Assembly: GCA_947164605.1 (NCBI GenBank)
Contig: CAMUXE010000004.1
Location: 62,001-126,000, forward strand
Reading direction: 5' to 3'
Origin: an uncultured Lachnospiraceae bacterium
GTDB taxonomy: Bacteria > Bacillota > Clostridia > Lachnospirales > Lachnospiraceae
Length of the DNA stretch: 64,000 nt
Position numbers and translations under genes: made by a program. The stretch's first letter is position 1, and each line of letters opens with the position of its first letter. Below the pieces are notes generated by a model. It saw nothing but the letters and a program-made list of their open reading frames with translations, was not told the origin of the DNA and did not search any database. Positions 7,992 through 16,662 of the stretch are shown one piece after another.

Positions 7992-9971
7992 TTAGTATAA
8001 CTTAGCACCTGCAGGTATGTGGTTGTCAACCATAAGAAGGTGAAGCTCTTCTTCTTCACTGTCCTTTAAGTTGTTGACAGCAGAGAGGAGCATACCACAT
8101 GACTCGATGCCCATCATCTTTCTTGGTGGAAGATTAGTGATAGCAATAAGAGTCTTGCCTACAAGATCTTCTGGCTCATAGAAAGCGTGAATGCCTGAGA
8201 GAATAGTTCTGTCAGTGCCTGTTCCATCATCAAGTGTGAACTGTAAAAGCTTCTTTGACTTAGGAACTGCCTCGCAAGCCTTAACCTTAACTGCTCTGAA
8301 ATCACTCTTAGAGAAGGTATCAAAGTCTACAGCTTCCTCGAAAAGTGGCTCAATCTTAACATTTGAGAAGTTGATCTTCTCGTTAGGTGTAAAGAAGCCA
8401 TTGTTTGAAGAAGCGCTGTCAGCTGCCTCATTTGTATTTGAAGAAGAGCTTGAATCAGACTTAGATGTGCTCTTAAGAGTAGGGAAGAGCAATACGTCTC
8501 TGATGCTCATAGCATTGGTCAAGAGCATGCAAAGTCTGTCTATACCATAACCGATACCGCCTGTAGGTGGCATACCGTAAGAAAGAGCGTTGAGGAAGTC
8601 TTCATCTGTGTGGTTAGCTTCTTCATCACCAGCTGCTGCAAGAGCATCCTGAGCTGCAAATCTTTCTCTCTGATCGATTGGGTCGTTAAGCTCAGAGTAA
8701 GCATTACACATTTCCCAACCATTGATATAAAGCTCGAATCTTTCTACCTTTGAAGGATCCTCTGGCTTTTTCTTTGTAAGTGGGCTAATCTCGATAGGGT
8801 GATCCATAATAAATGTAGGCTGGATCATCTTATCCTCACAGAACTCATCGAAGAAGAGGTTGATGATATCACCCTTCTTATGACGATCCTCGTAGGCAAT
8901 ATGGTGCTCGTCAGCTATCTTCTTAGCTTCTTCATTACTTGATACTGCATCAAAATCAACTCCAGCATATTCCTTTACAGCGTCAACCATAGTGAGCTTG
9001 CGGAAAGGCTTGCCTAAGTCGATGATGTGGCCTGTGCCATCTTCAGCATTGCCGTAGTAGATTTCAGTAGTGCCGCATACCTTTTCAGCAAGGTAACGGA
9101 ACATGCTCTCTGTGAGTTCCATCATACCGTAGTAGTCTGTATATGCCTGGTAGAGCTCCATAAGAGTGAACTCTGGATTGTGCTTTGTGTCTACGCCTTC
9201 GTTACGGAATACTCGGCCAATCTCGAATACTCTTTCCATACCGCCGACGATAAGTCTCTTTAAGTAGAGCTCAAGAGAGATTCTAAGCTTTCTCTCCTCG
9301 TCAAGGGCATTGTAATGAGTGAGGAATGGTCTGGCAGCTGCGCCGCCGGCATTCTCAACAAGCATAGGTGTCTCAACCTCGAGGAAGTCTCTTCCAGCAA
9401 GGAAAGTACGAATCTCGTGTATAATCTTAGATCTCTTGATAAATGTATCTCTTACATCCTGGTTGATGATAAGGTCTACATATCTCTGACGATAACGCTG
9501 TTCTGTGTTTGTAAGTCCGTGGAACTTCTCAGGAAGTACATTTAAAGACTTAGCAAGGAGGGTGATAGAAGAAGTGTGGATTGAAATCTCACCCTTCTGA
9601 GTGCGGAATACAAGGCCCTTAAGTCCTACGATATCACCTATATCAAACTTTTTGAAAGCCTGGTACTCATCAGTGCCAAGATCATCTCTTGCAACATAAA
9701 TCTGGATATTGCCATCTCTGTCAGCTACATTAGCGAAAGAAGCCTTACCCATAACTCGCTTCTGCATAAGACGGCCAGCTATAGAAACTGTCTGTCCCTC
9801 GAGCTCGTCAAAATTATTCTTAATCTCAACTGTGTGGTGGTCTACGTCATACTTTGTAATCTGGAATGGATCATTTCCCTCTGCCTGAAGACCTTCAAGC
9901 TTTGTAATTCTGTTTCTTATCTGCTCGTTGTCGTCAAGACCAGCAGCATTCTTCTTAGTATTCTCTTCCAA
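7992..9971 (-). CDS. lysS: Lysyl-tRNA synthetase (class II) with C-terminal tRNA-binding domain
   Basis: The enzyme charges tRNA-Lys. Order: anticodon-binding OB fold (about residues 50-160), class II catalytic core with motif 2 FRNEGVDTKHNPEFTLMELY and motif 3 GIGYGIDRLCMLLTNAMSIR, a Ser/Asn-rich linker (about 502-534), and residues 535-659 resembling the EMAP-II/Trbp111 tRNA-binding OB fold (SDFRAVKVKACEAVPKSKKL, ILSGI, NLPPRKMMGIESCGML). At 659 residues it is about 160 longer than a plain LysRS; the tail should raise tRNA affinity. The start is TTG 9971, supported by AAGGAGA seven bases upstream. It is the second gene of the greA-lysS operon, 88 bases after greA. Confidence 0.94.
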   Translation of the reverse strand: MEENTKKNAAGLDDNEQIRNRITKLEGLQAEGNDPFQITKYDVDHHTVEIKNNFDELEGQTVSIAGRLMQKRVMGKASFANVADRDGNIQIYVARDDLGTDEYQAFKKFDIGDIVGLKGLVFRTQKGEISIHTSSITLLAKSLNVLPEKFHGLTNTEQRYRQRYVDLIINQDVRDTFIKRSKIIHEIRTFLAGRDFLEVETPMLVENAGGAAARPFLTHYNALDEERKLRISLELYLKRLIVGGMERVFEIGRVFRNEGVDTKHNPEFTLMELYQAYTDYYGMMELTESMFRYLAEKVCGTTEIYYGNAEDGTGHIIDLGKPFRKLTMVDAVKEYAGVDFDAVSSNEEAKKIADEHHIAYEDRHKKGDIINLFFDEFCEDKMIQPTFIMDHPIEISPLTKKKPEDPSKVERFELYINGWEMCNAYSELNDPIDQRERFAAQDALAAAGDEEANHTDEDFLNALSYGMPPTGGIGYGIDRLCMLLTNAMSIRDVLLFPTLKSTSKSDSSSSSNTNEAADSASSNNGFFTPNEKINFSNVKIEPLFEEAVDFDTFSKSDFRAVKVKACEAVPKSKKLLQFTLDDGTGTDRTILSGIHAFYEPEDLVGKTLIAITNLPPRKMMGIESCGMLLSAVNNLKDSEEEELHLLMVDNHIPAGAKLY

Positions 9972-10059
9972 AATTAATCTCCTTAAAATCAGCTTAATCG
10001 CAAAGGATTATAAATCCCTTGCGATCATTTAATAAAAGTGTAAGTAACTTCTTTCTTTA

Positions 10060-10536
10060 TCAGTTCTTAACCTTTACAATCTTATATTCAATCTCACCAG
10101 CTGGAGCCTCAATCTTTACTGTATCTCCAACCTTCTTACCAAGCATAGCCTCACCGAGAGGTGATTCATTAGAAATCTTGTTGTTAAGGCTGTCTGCCTC
10201 AGATGAACCAACAAGTGTGTATGTGATGTCCTCATCAAACTCTATATCATGGACAGTTACAACGCTTTCCATGCGAACTACATTCTTTTTCTTATCAGCA
10301 TCATCCTGGATAATCTGAGCATTTGCAAGGATTTCCTCGAGTTCAGCAATCTGCTCTTCGATTTCACGCTGCTCATCTTTAGCAGCATCATACTCAGCGT
10401 TCTCAGAAAGATCTCCCTGCTCTCTTGCTTCTTTAAGCTTCTGAGCAACTTCCTTTCTTCTGACAACCTTGAGATTTTCAAGGAGTGCTACACGTTCCTC
10501 ATATCCTTTTTTTGTTAAGAATTGATTTTCAGCCAT
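10060..10536 (-). CDS. greA: Transcription elongation factor GreA
   Basis: GreA rescues backtracked RNA polymerase by stimulating transcript cleavage. The 158-residue length is normal. The N-terminal antiparallel coiled coil includes AREQGDLSENAEYDAAKDEQ, whose acidic tip (D and E residues) coordinates Mg2+ in the polymerase channel. The C-terminal FKBP-like domain includes SPLGEAMLGKKVGDTV and ends EIEYKIVKV. AAAGGGA precedes the ATG. It is first in an operon with lysS and has a near-consensus promoter at 10613-10641. Confidence 0.95.
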   Translation of the reverse strand: MAENQFLTKKGYEERVALLENLKVVRRKEVAQKLKEAREQGDLSENAEYDAAKDEQREIEEQIAELEEILANAQIIQDDADKKKNVVRMESVVTVHDIEFDEDITYTLVGSSEADSLNNKISNESPLGEAMLGKKVGDTVKIEAPAGEIEYKIVKVKN

Positions 10537-10612
10537 GATTAACTATCCCTTTCTTGTATTAAGATGTTCTAAGGCCTCTCTAAAAGAGCTAAATAGCCTT
10601 TGCATTCGTATT

Positions 10613-10641
10613 ATTATATACGAACATGACATAGGTGTCAA
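10613..10641 (-). promoter_or_regulatory. Consensus sigma-A promoter of greA-lysS
   Basis: Reading the minus strand, TTGACA (10641-10636) and TATAAT (10618-10613) are exactly 17 bases apart. Both hexamers are perfect, as expected for a strongly expressed housekeeping operon. Confidence 0.9.
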
Positions 10642-10745
10642 ACTCTTTAGGCTATGAAAAATCTTGTCAATATAAGACATAATTTAGCTAAAAGCTCCAA
10701 GAATATAGTATAATTAAAAAGATTTAATTTGCTTAGTGAGGTTTT

Positions 10746-11149
10746 ATGAAAAAGAATGACTTTGAAAAGAAAAATATATATGATCTCAGTCTGACTAGTA
10801 TTGATAAGGTTAGCCAGAAACTTGGAGATTTTTTTGAAAATATTGGCTTTGACAGAAAGAAGGTCTTAAGTACAGACTTCTAGTCGAGGAAAGTTTGGAG
10901 CTAATGTTTAAAAAGCTGGGCCAAGGACATGACATAGAGCTTGAATTTGATGACAGAATGGGTAAATACTATGTCTCAATAAGAGTTGATGGTCAAAAGG
11001 TTGATTCTTATGAGAACAGTGACAGTTTATACAATAATTTATCATCATTCAAACCCCTCTTGTCATCCATAGGTATAGGCCTGGATTAAAGATATGAAGA
11101 TGGCTTTAATAATATAGGTTTTGCAAATAAGAAATCAGCTCAGCTTTAA
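10746..11149 (+). pseudogene. Frameshifted remnant resembling a regulatory domain of cation/dicarboxylate symporter-type proteins
   Basis: Two fragments fit one protein. The first frame (10746-10883) runs MKKNDFEKKNIYDLSLTSID and ends at a TAG. Loss of one base near 10875 (ACA-GA-CTT, where ACA AGA CTT is expected) moves the continuation RLLVEESLELMFKKLGQG into another frame, which ends at a TAA at 11087. Recognisable sequence (RYEDGFNNIGFANKKSAQL) continues after that stop to 11149. The pattern, a helical segment and then LEFDDRMGKYYVSIRVDG, recalls an N-terminal ATPase-like domain in front of some clostridial cation:dicarboxylate symporters; no membrane part follows. The family link is from memory. 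A sequencing error cannot explain both the frameshift and the downstream stop easily. Confidence 0.6.
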
Positions 11150-11199
11150 AGTTTGGCATGTTAGATGAGCAGGCCTTAAAAAGAGACTGGAGGTAGACT

Positions 11200-12333
11200 A
11201 TGATTGAGGAGAGGTTAATCAACTATCAAAACAGGCTGGACATCAGGGGCTTTTCTAAAATGATGAATAATCCCAGCTATTCATATAAATTCTTCTGGCT
11301 TGAGGCCCTTGTAGAGGTTCTTATGCAGGGACAAAGAAAGGTTAGAATTGAAGAAGTTATAGACAATATGATTATCAAGGCCTGGTATCCTGTGACTCAA
11401 TATCATATTCATCTGAGCGGCCTGGTTATGGGAGAGGCTAGAGATGGACTTGAGAGGGCAGTTTATCACCTAAGAGACCTGTCAGGCCTTGAGGCAAATG
11501 CTTCAAAGCTCGATATTGAGCAGGCTCTAAGAAACTATTCTGATCAGTTAAAAAAAGAGAAGATACAGCTTATACAGATGGTTCCATACAGGGCTCTTTC
11601 CGGATTCTTTAGTGGACAGGAAAAACCTAATTGGCAGTCTAAAAAGCACATAATTGCCTATATAGACGCTTTAAATACTTCTAAGAAATTGCCATATACC
11701 TTTGAAGGTTCAGGCGGTCTTGATTCCATTATTAATATTGATGATGAGTGGGCTAGCATGATTGAGGACAATGTGGTCTCTATCTTGGGCTGGATTCAGT
11801 TTGAAAAGTTAAAATGGCTTCAGAACAACAATCAGGAAGTGCCAGGTTTGGTATATAAGCTGAATTCGACAGATTTTAACAGCAGAAAGCTGGGCTCTGT
11901 TCACAAACTGTGGGATGCAATACTTGAAGAGGAGACGGTACTTGATGTCTTTACGGGAAAGCCGATAGATAAGGCTTATGACCTTGATCACTTTATTCCT
12001 TGGTCTTTTGTTATGTGTGATGAGATATGGAACTTGGGCCCAATGGACTCTAGTCTGAATTCAAAGAAGAGCAACAAGCTGCCCAAGTGGGAGAGGTATT
12101 TCAAAGCATTTGCCGAAAACCAGCTTATACTCTATAGAAATATAAGTAAGTCTGATAGGATGCATGAACTTTTTAAGAAGTGCTATAAGGATAATTTACA
12201 CTCAATATGGGCCTACAAGGAACTTTACAGGCCAGGCAACTCAGACCAGATTTTTGTCAAAATTTTAGAGAGCAATATGCAGCCTATATATAAGGCGGCT
12301 CAGAGACAAATGTATGATATATGGGACTTTTGA
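11200..12333 (+). CDS. Predicted HNH-family endonuclease, stand-alone
   Basis: A 377-residue soluble protein. The C-terminal third carries a likely HNH (beta-beta-alpha metal) nuclease motif: DVFTGKPIDKAYDLDHFIPW (candidate Asp-His) followed by WNLGPMDSSLNSKKSNKLPK (Asn and Lys), about residues 250-300. The N-terminal 240 residues are mostly helical with no domain I recognise. GGAGG precedes ATG 11200. It sits directly after a decayed gene and before a separate nuclease operon. Such proteins can be restriction-type, homing or defence nucleases. No methyltransferase with target-recognition features or helicase is adjacent, so a restriction role is not supported by context. Confidence 0.7.
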   Translation: MIEERLINYQNRLDIRGFSKMMNNPSYSYKFFWLEALVEVLMQGQRKVRIEEVIDNMIIKAWYPVTQYHIHLSGLVMGEARDGLERAVYHLRDLSGLEANASKLDIEQALRNYSDQLKKEKIQLIQMVPYRALSGFFSGQEKPNWQSKKHIIAYIDALNTSKKLPYTFEGSGGLDSIINIDDEWASMIEDNVVSILGWIQFEKLKWLQNNNQEVPGLVYKLNSTDFNSRKLGSVHKLWDAILEEETVLDVFTGKPIDKAYDLDHFIPWSFVMCDEIWNLGPMDSSLNSKKSNKLPKWERYFKAFAENQLILYRNISKSDRMHELFKKCYKDNLHSIWAYKELYRPGNSDQIFVKILESNMQPIYKAAQRQMYDIWDF

Positions 12334-12410
12334 GCCTTATTTTTAAGCCTTATTTTTGAGCTATATTTTGGTGTGAGTCCAATTTTGTGAGTCCAATATT
12401 TTTGCCCAGC

Positions 12411-12439
12411 TTGACAAAAGTAGGCTCTTCTAGTATACA
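12411..12439 (+). promoter_or_regulatory. Promoter of the secreted-nuclease operon
   Basis: TTGACA (12411-12416), a 17-base spacer and TATACA (12434-12439) are followed by AGGA and TTG 12472. Upstream at 12334-12405 are short direct repeats (AGCCTTATTTTT twice, GTGAGTCCAAT twice). Confidence 0.8.
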
Positions 12440-12471
12440 TTTCTTGATTTAAAAGAAATGAGGAATTGAAT

Positions 12472-13338
12472 TTGAGTAAGACAAAAAAATCAGATAAGTT
12501 TAGCAAGATTTTAAGTGTCATAATAATTGTAATTATAGCTGTCAATGCACTTATATATGGATTTGAGCAATACAATGAAAGCCTTAAGGGGCCGGAAAAT
12601 CAAAGCCAGAGCAGTCAGACCGAGACAAGCACTAATGCTTCATCTAAGACTGATAAGAGCAAGGCTGATAAGGGCAAGACTGATAAGAGCAAGACTGATG
12701 AAAGCGGTGCTGGACAAGGTGATGGAGCGACACTTACCGGAAGTTTTGACATAAGCAAAGTCCCGGCATTTAGCGGTCAAGCCTATATTGTAATCAACGA
12801 TAATCAGCCTTTCTTTGAGGAGAGCGAGATCACAGCTCAGTCTTTTGAGACATACAGTCCTCTTGATGATTTGGGCAGATGTCAGGTGGCAGTTGCCAGT
12901 GTTGGAATTGACCTTATGCCTAGCGATGACAGAGGCGATATAGGCTCTGTCAAGCCTACAGGGTGGCATACAGTAAAGTATGACAATGTCAGTGCGAAGT
13001 ATCTATATAATCGCTGTCATCTGATTGGATACCAGCTCACAGCGGAAAATGCCAATAAGAAAAATCTTATAACTGGTACTAGATTCTTAAATGTTGACGG
13101 CATGCTCCCTTTTGAGAATATGGTTGCTGACTATATAAAAGAGACAAAGAACCATGTTATGTACAGGGTGACTCCTATATTTGAGGGAGACAATCTGCTG
13201 GCAAGTGGAGTCCTGATGGAGGCTTACTCTGTGGAAGATAAGGGCGAGGGCATATGTTTTAATATATATTGTTACAATTCCCAGCCAGGAATTGAGATTG
13301 ATTATGCGACTGGAGACAGTAAATATGTTGGAGAATGA
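12472..13338 (+). CDS. Membrane-anchored or secreted DNA/RNA non-specific endonuclease
   Basis: The start is TTG 12472, seven bases after AGGA; TTG 12466 is too close to that site. Residues of about 10-32 form an N-terminal membrane anchor or uncleaved signal. A Ser/Thr/Lys/Asp-rich linker (residues of about 40-85) contains tandem TDKSK units. The rest matches the Endonuclease_NS_2/EndA-like family: WHTVKYDNVSAKYLYNRCHL (His in place of the classical RGH core), then QLTAENANKKNLITGTRFLN with conserved Asn residues that bind the catalytic metal, and LPFENMVADYI. It probably degrades extracellular DNA or RNA. It overlaps the next gene by 14 bases and heads a three-gene operon. Confidence 0.82.
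   Translation: MSKTKKSDKFSKILSVIIIVIIAVNALIYGFEQYNESLKGPENQSQSSQTETSTNASSKTDKSKADKGKTDKSKTDESGAGQGDGATLTGSFDISKVPAFSGQAYIVINDNQPFFEESEITAQSFETYSPLDDLGRCQVAVASVGIDLMPSDDRGDIGSVKPTGWHTVKYDNVSAKYLYNRCHLIGYQLTAENANKKNLITGTRFLNVDGMLPFENMVADYIKETKNHVMYRVTPIFEGDNLLASGVLMEAYSVEDKGEGICFNIYCYNSQPGIEIDYATGDSKYVGE
12646..12705 (+). repeat. Four tandem 15-bp units in the nuclease linker
   Basis: AAGACTGATAAGAGC at 12646 and 12676, with variants at 12661 and 12691. Each encodes K-T/A-D-K/E-S/G. The array is in frame, so copy-number change would only lengthen or shorten the surface linker. Confidence 0.85.
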
Positions 13339-13921
13339 TACCATAAGCTACTATGACCAAAATGCAGACTCTTTTGTTAATGATACCCTAAAGGCTGATA
13401 TGGGCCAGACTTACAAGGCCTTTTTGTCTCATATTCCTGAAGGTGGGGCAATTCTTGATTTTGGCTCTGGAAGTGGGAGAGATAGCAAGTTCTTTCTTGA
13501 TCAGGGCTACAAGGTAGAGGCCTTTGATGGCTCTATCGAGCTATGTAAGAGAGCAAGTCAATTACTTGGATTTGAAGTCAAATGTATGGACTTTATGGAT
13601 TTTGACCAAAAGGATAAGTATGATGGAATATGGGCCTGCGCAAGCCTTCTTCACTTAGAGGATGACAAACTTGAGGAAGTCCTTAAGAGAATTGTCAGAG
13701 CCTTGAAAAAGACTGGCATTTGTTATGCCTCTTTTAAGTATGGGGATTTTACAGGTGTCCGCAAGGGCAGGTTCTTTAATGATATGACTGAGGAAGGCAT
13801 AAGGGAGCTTTGCAATAAGGTCCCAGGTCTTAAAATAGATAAGATGTGGATTTCTTCAGATGTGAGAGAAGATAGAAAACAAGACTGGATTAATATTATA
13901 CTTGTGAGGGAGAAAGAATGA
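13325..13921 (+). CDS. Class I SAM-dependent methyltransferase
   Basis: A 198-residue protein from ATG 13325 (TGGAG ten bases upstream). SAM-binding motif I is ILDFGSGSGRDSKFFLDQGY, followed by VEAFDGS (acidic end of strand 2), MDFMDFD and GIWACASLLHL (motif post-I region), the typical Rossmann order. The type resembles TehB-like or small-molecule methyltransferases, but the substrate is not evident. The gene overlaps the nuclease upstream by 14 bases and the next gene by the ATGA at 13918, so the three are very probably co-translated. Confidence 0.85.
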   Translation: MLENDTISYYDQNADSFVNDTLKADMGQTYKAFLSHIPEGGAILDFGSGSGRDSKFFLDQGYKVEAFDGSIELCKRASQLLGFEVKCMDFMDFDQKDKYDGIWACASLLHLEDDKLEEVLKRIVRALKKTGICYASFKYGDFTGVRKGRFFNDMTEEGIRELCNKVPGLKIDKMWISSDVREDRKQDWINIILVREKE

Positions 13922-14331
13922 ACTTAATTGTATGTCTGGATGACAGTGGTGGGATGAGGTTTAATAAACGCCGACAAAGCAGAGACAGCCTTTTGATAAA
14001 GGACCTTATAGAGGCCTATGGTCAGGAGAATATATGGGCAAATTCTTATTCTTCAACTCTATTTGAAGATTATGAGATAAACTATGATCCAAGCACAGAT
14101 AATCTAAATTCTGAAACATACTATTTTCTTGAGTGTCTGGATGATTTAGATAGCGTTGAGAATATTAGAGATTTTGAAAAATTAGTGATTTACAGGTGGA
14201 ACCGACAGTATCCGGCTGACGAAGCATTTGACGATACTTTACTGATGGGTTTGGAACTTATAGATAGTTATGATTTCGCAGGCTCTTCACACGAAAAAAT
14301 CACTAAAATGACCTATAGACGAAATCTCTAA
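13918..14331 (+). CDS. Uncharacterised conserved protein sometimes labelled 'ribonuclease Z'
   Basis: A 137-residue soluble protein. It starts LIVCLDDSGGMRFNKRRQSR and ends AGSSHEKITKMTYRRN. I recall a Lachnospiraceae family with this start and end that databases often call ribonuclease Z, but there is no metallo-beta-lactamase HxHxDH motif, so that label is unsupported. The start overlaps the methyltransferase stop (ATGA). Its position suggests a role with the methyltransferase and nuclease, or simply an old operon. Confidence 0.7.
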   Translation: MNLIVCLDDSGGMRFNKRRQSRDSLLIKDLIEAYGQENIWANSYSSTLFEDYEINYDPSTDNLNSETYYFLECLDDLDSVENIRDFEKLVIYRWNRQYPADEAFDDTLLMGLELIDSYDFAGSSHEKITKMTYRRNL

Positions 14332-14417
14332 TACTTATAATGTCTTAAAATTGCTATAAATTACTGATTTATAGCTCAGTATAATAAATACTTATAAATA
14401 AGGTTAATATTGTATAA

Positions 14418-14497
14418 AAAAACGCCCCCTGCTAGTAAATTGTGAAATTTTTGTGATAAAATTAACATAATATATACAAGCTATGGAGGGCGTTTTT
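14418..14497 (+). promoter_or_regulatory. Inverted repeat that could mask the chemoreceptor ribosome site
   Basis: AAAAACGCCC (14418-14427) is a perfect complement of GGGCGTTTTT (14488-14497), which includes the end of the GGAGGG ribosome site at 14485-14490. A transcript starting upstream of 14418 (a TATAAT lies at 14380) could hide the site. A second possible promoter, TTGTGA (14451) -16- TATACA (14473), would start transcription after the left arm and avoid this. Confidence 0.4.
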
Positions 14498-16585
14498 ATG
14501 AAAAAAAGAATAGGAATATCGATTAAACTTATTGCAATATTTTTAATTGTTGTCTTAATTCCAACTACTTGCATAAGCATTGTTTCTACATACAAGATGG
14601 AGAAGACAATGGAAAGCAACATGGAGAAGACAAGTCAGCAGACTTTAGAAGAAACACAAAAGGGATTTTTTGAATATTTAAAGACATTGAGCCAGCCGGT
14701 AGATCTTTTGAGTAGAAAAGATGAGGTTAAGCACTTAGAGGATAAGGAAGATTTGGATAGCAATGTCGCAGCAGTGCAGGATTCTTTAATTGCGTCAGTT
14801 AAGGTTACACCAGATGCTGAGAGAGCTTATTTTACAACTAAGACTGGTTATAAAGTCTTGGGCTGGACTGAACTCAATAAAGATACAGGTAAGAAAGCTA
14901 ATAAGAAAGAGCTCAAGACAGGTGTTAATGAGGTATCTAAGGACTGGTATAAGGGGGCTCAGGGCCTTAAGTCTAGAAAGACTATTTTTTCCTATTTTTC
15001 AAAGCCATATAATGATGAAAAGGGCAATCTTGTTTTCACTGTTTCACAGGAAATTACAGATTCAAATAAGGTAAACTACGGAACAGTAGCTATGGATATC
15101 AACTTCTCGGCAGTTGAGGACTATATACAGAGTATCGGACTTCTCGATACTGGTTTTGTAATTCTTACAGATGAGAAGGGTGATATTCTTGTAAATAACG
15201 ATAAGAATACTTATTTTAAGGATAGCCTTGCAGATCAGGATTTCTTTAAGGATGCTGAAAAGAAGTATGAAGAGAATAAAACAGAGGATGCTTCTGACCT
15301 TAAGGAATCAATCTATGCTTATGACAAGGTTATTCAGGGTAAAAAGACTCAGGTTGTGGTAATGGCTGATATTATCACAGGTTGGAAACTTGTCGGCTTT
15401 GTCGGTGAGGATGAGATCAAGCCTGTTATTAATTCAACATCTAGATCAATCATCTTGATTGCTGTGATTTGTCTTATTATAGGCATTTTGATTGCTATAG
15501 TATTCTCTAATGGAATCACAAAAGAGATCAAGAAGATTACTTCTGCTATGGGCAAAGTTGCATCTGGAGACCTTACAAGTAAGATTAAGGTTAAGAGAAG
15601 TGATGAGTTTGGAATCCTTGAAAATGATTTCAATGGCATGGTTGACAATGTTGCTTCCTTGATTAAGAACGTAGATGAAAAGGCAGACACAATTGTTAAG
15701 GCTGCAAATAATATTTCTGATGTATCTAGAAATACTACTGAGACAACAAACCAGGTTTCGGAGGCTATTATGTCTGTTTCTGAGGGAGCTTCTCTTCAGG
15801 CACAGAGTGTTGATGATGCTAAGAACGAAGTTGATCAGCTCGCTGATAAGCTTGCAGGCACAAAGAATTATATAGGCCAGATTGATCAGGTTTCAAACAA
15901 TGCGATTAAACTTTCAAATGATGGTGCAGGCATAGTAAATGATTTGATGGACAAGTCTGAACTTGTTAAGAAGAATTCAAGAACTTCAAGGACTGAAGTT
16001 GATGCCATGGTTGAATCTATCAATAAAATTAACTTTATTTCAGATGCTATTACAGAAATCACTGATCAGACTAGTCTGCTCTCTTTAAATGCATCAATTG
16101 AGGCAGCTAGAGCAGGTGAGAGCGGCCGTGGCTTCTCGGTTGTAGCTGACGAGATTAGGAAACTAGCAGATGAGTCACAGGCATCTACAGAGGAGATTAA
16201 AAAGATTGTCGCTGAAATCACAGTAAACTCAGATGTGGTTAGAAATTCACTTTCAGAGACAGAGAAGTTGCAGGATGAGCAGGCTGAGTCAATTGAGAAT
16301 ACAAAGGTTCTCTTTAAGGAAATCTCAGATGCAATTACAAATCTTACTGAAGGATTGAAGAATATTAGCAACCTTTCAGATGAAATGTACACATCAAGAA
16401 CCAATGTTGTAAAATCTATGGACAATGTATCGGCTGTTTCCAATGATACTGCTGCTGCATCTCAGGAGGTTACAGCTTCTGCCCACGAGGTAAATGAGAC
16501 AATGCAGGCTCTTAATAAGTACACACTTGAACTTAATGCAATTGCAAATGGCTTAGAAGAGGCAGTTAGGGAATTTACACTTTAA
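14498..16585 (+). CDS. Methyl-accepting chemotaxis protein with Cache-type sensor
   Basis: The protein has 695 residues from ATG 14498, seven bases after GGAGGG; the upstream ATG 14483 contains that site. Order: first membrane helix (about 7-28), a 280-residue extracytoplasmic region with Cache features ([34 protein letters not shown]), second membrane helix (about 314-336), HAMP domain ([20 protein letters not shown]) and the long cytoplasmic signalling coiled coil. The tip is [20 protein letters not shown], which contacts CheA and CheW. Double Cache domains usually bind amino acids or other small metabolites. It is a chemotaxis input, implying that the organism is motile. Confidence 0.93.
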   Translation: MKKRIGISIKLIAIFLIVVLIPTTCISIVSTYKMEKTMESNMEKTSQQTLEETQKGFFEYLKTLSQPVDLLSRKDEVKHLEDKEDLDSNVAAVQDSLIASVKVTPDAERAYFTTKTGYKVLGWTELNKDTGKKANKKELKTGVNEVSKDWYKGAQGLKSRKTIFSYFSKPYNDEKGNLVFTVSQEITDSNKVNYGTVAMDINFSAVEDYIQSIGLLDTGFVILTDEKGDILVNNDKNTYFKDSLADQDFFKDAEKKYEENKTEDASDLKESIYAYDKVIQGKKTQVVVMADIITGWKLVGFVGEDEIKPVINSTSRSIILIAVICLIIGILIAIVFSNGITKEIKKITSAMGKVASGDLTSKIKVKRSDEFGILENDFNGMVDNVASLIKNVDEKADTIVKAANNISDVSRNTTETTNQVSEAIMSVSEGASLQAQSVDDAKNEVDQLADKLAGTKNYIGQIDQVSNNAIKLSNDGAGIVNDLMDKSELVKKNSRTSRTEVDAMVESINKINFISDAITEITDQTSLLSLNASIEAARAGESGRGFSVVADEIRKLADESQASTEEIKKIVAEITVNSDVVRNSLSETEKLQDEQAESIENTKVLFKEISDAITNLTEGLKNISNLSDEMYTSRTNVVKSMDNVSAVSNDTAAASQEVTASAHEVNETMQALNKYTLELNAIANGLEEAVREFTL

Positions 16586-16662
16586 TTTTTATTGATTACG
16601 GGGTCACCTTTTAGGGATAAGCTTTTATTTAAAAGCTCAGTTTAGATTGTTTGGGGGCTATT

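Noticed and set aside
10860-10900. Programmed ribosomal frameshift in the broken gene
   Set aside because: No slippery heptamer is seen, and further stop codons follow downstream.
11200-12333. Cas9-like or restriction HNH system
   Set aside because: No RuvC motifs, no cas genes, no adjacent DNA methyltransferase with target-recognition features.
12640-12969. A 109-codon minus-strand frame opposite the nuclease linker
   Set aside because: Its repeats (SLALI) are the reverse of the in-frame TDKSK repeat of the nuclease.
13918-14331. Ribonuclease Z
   Set aside because: No HxHxDH metal motif and far too short; the name is a database carry-over.
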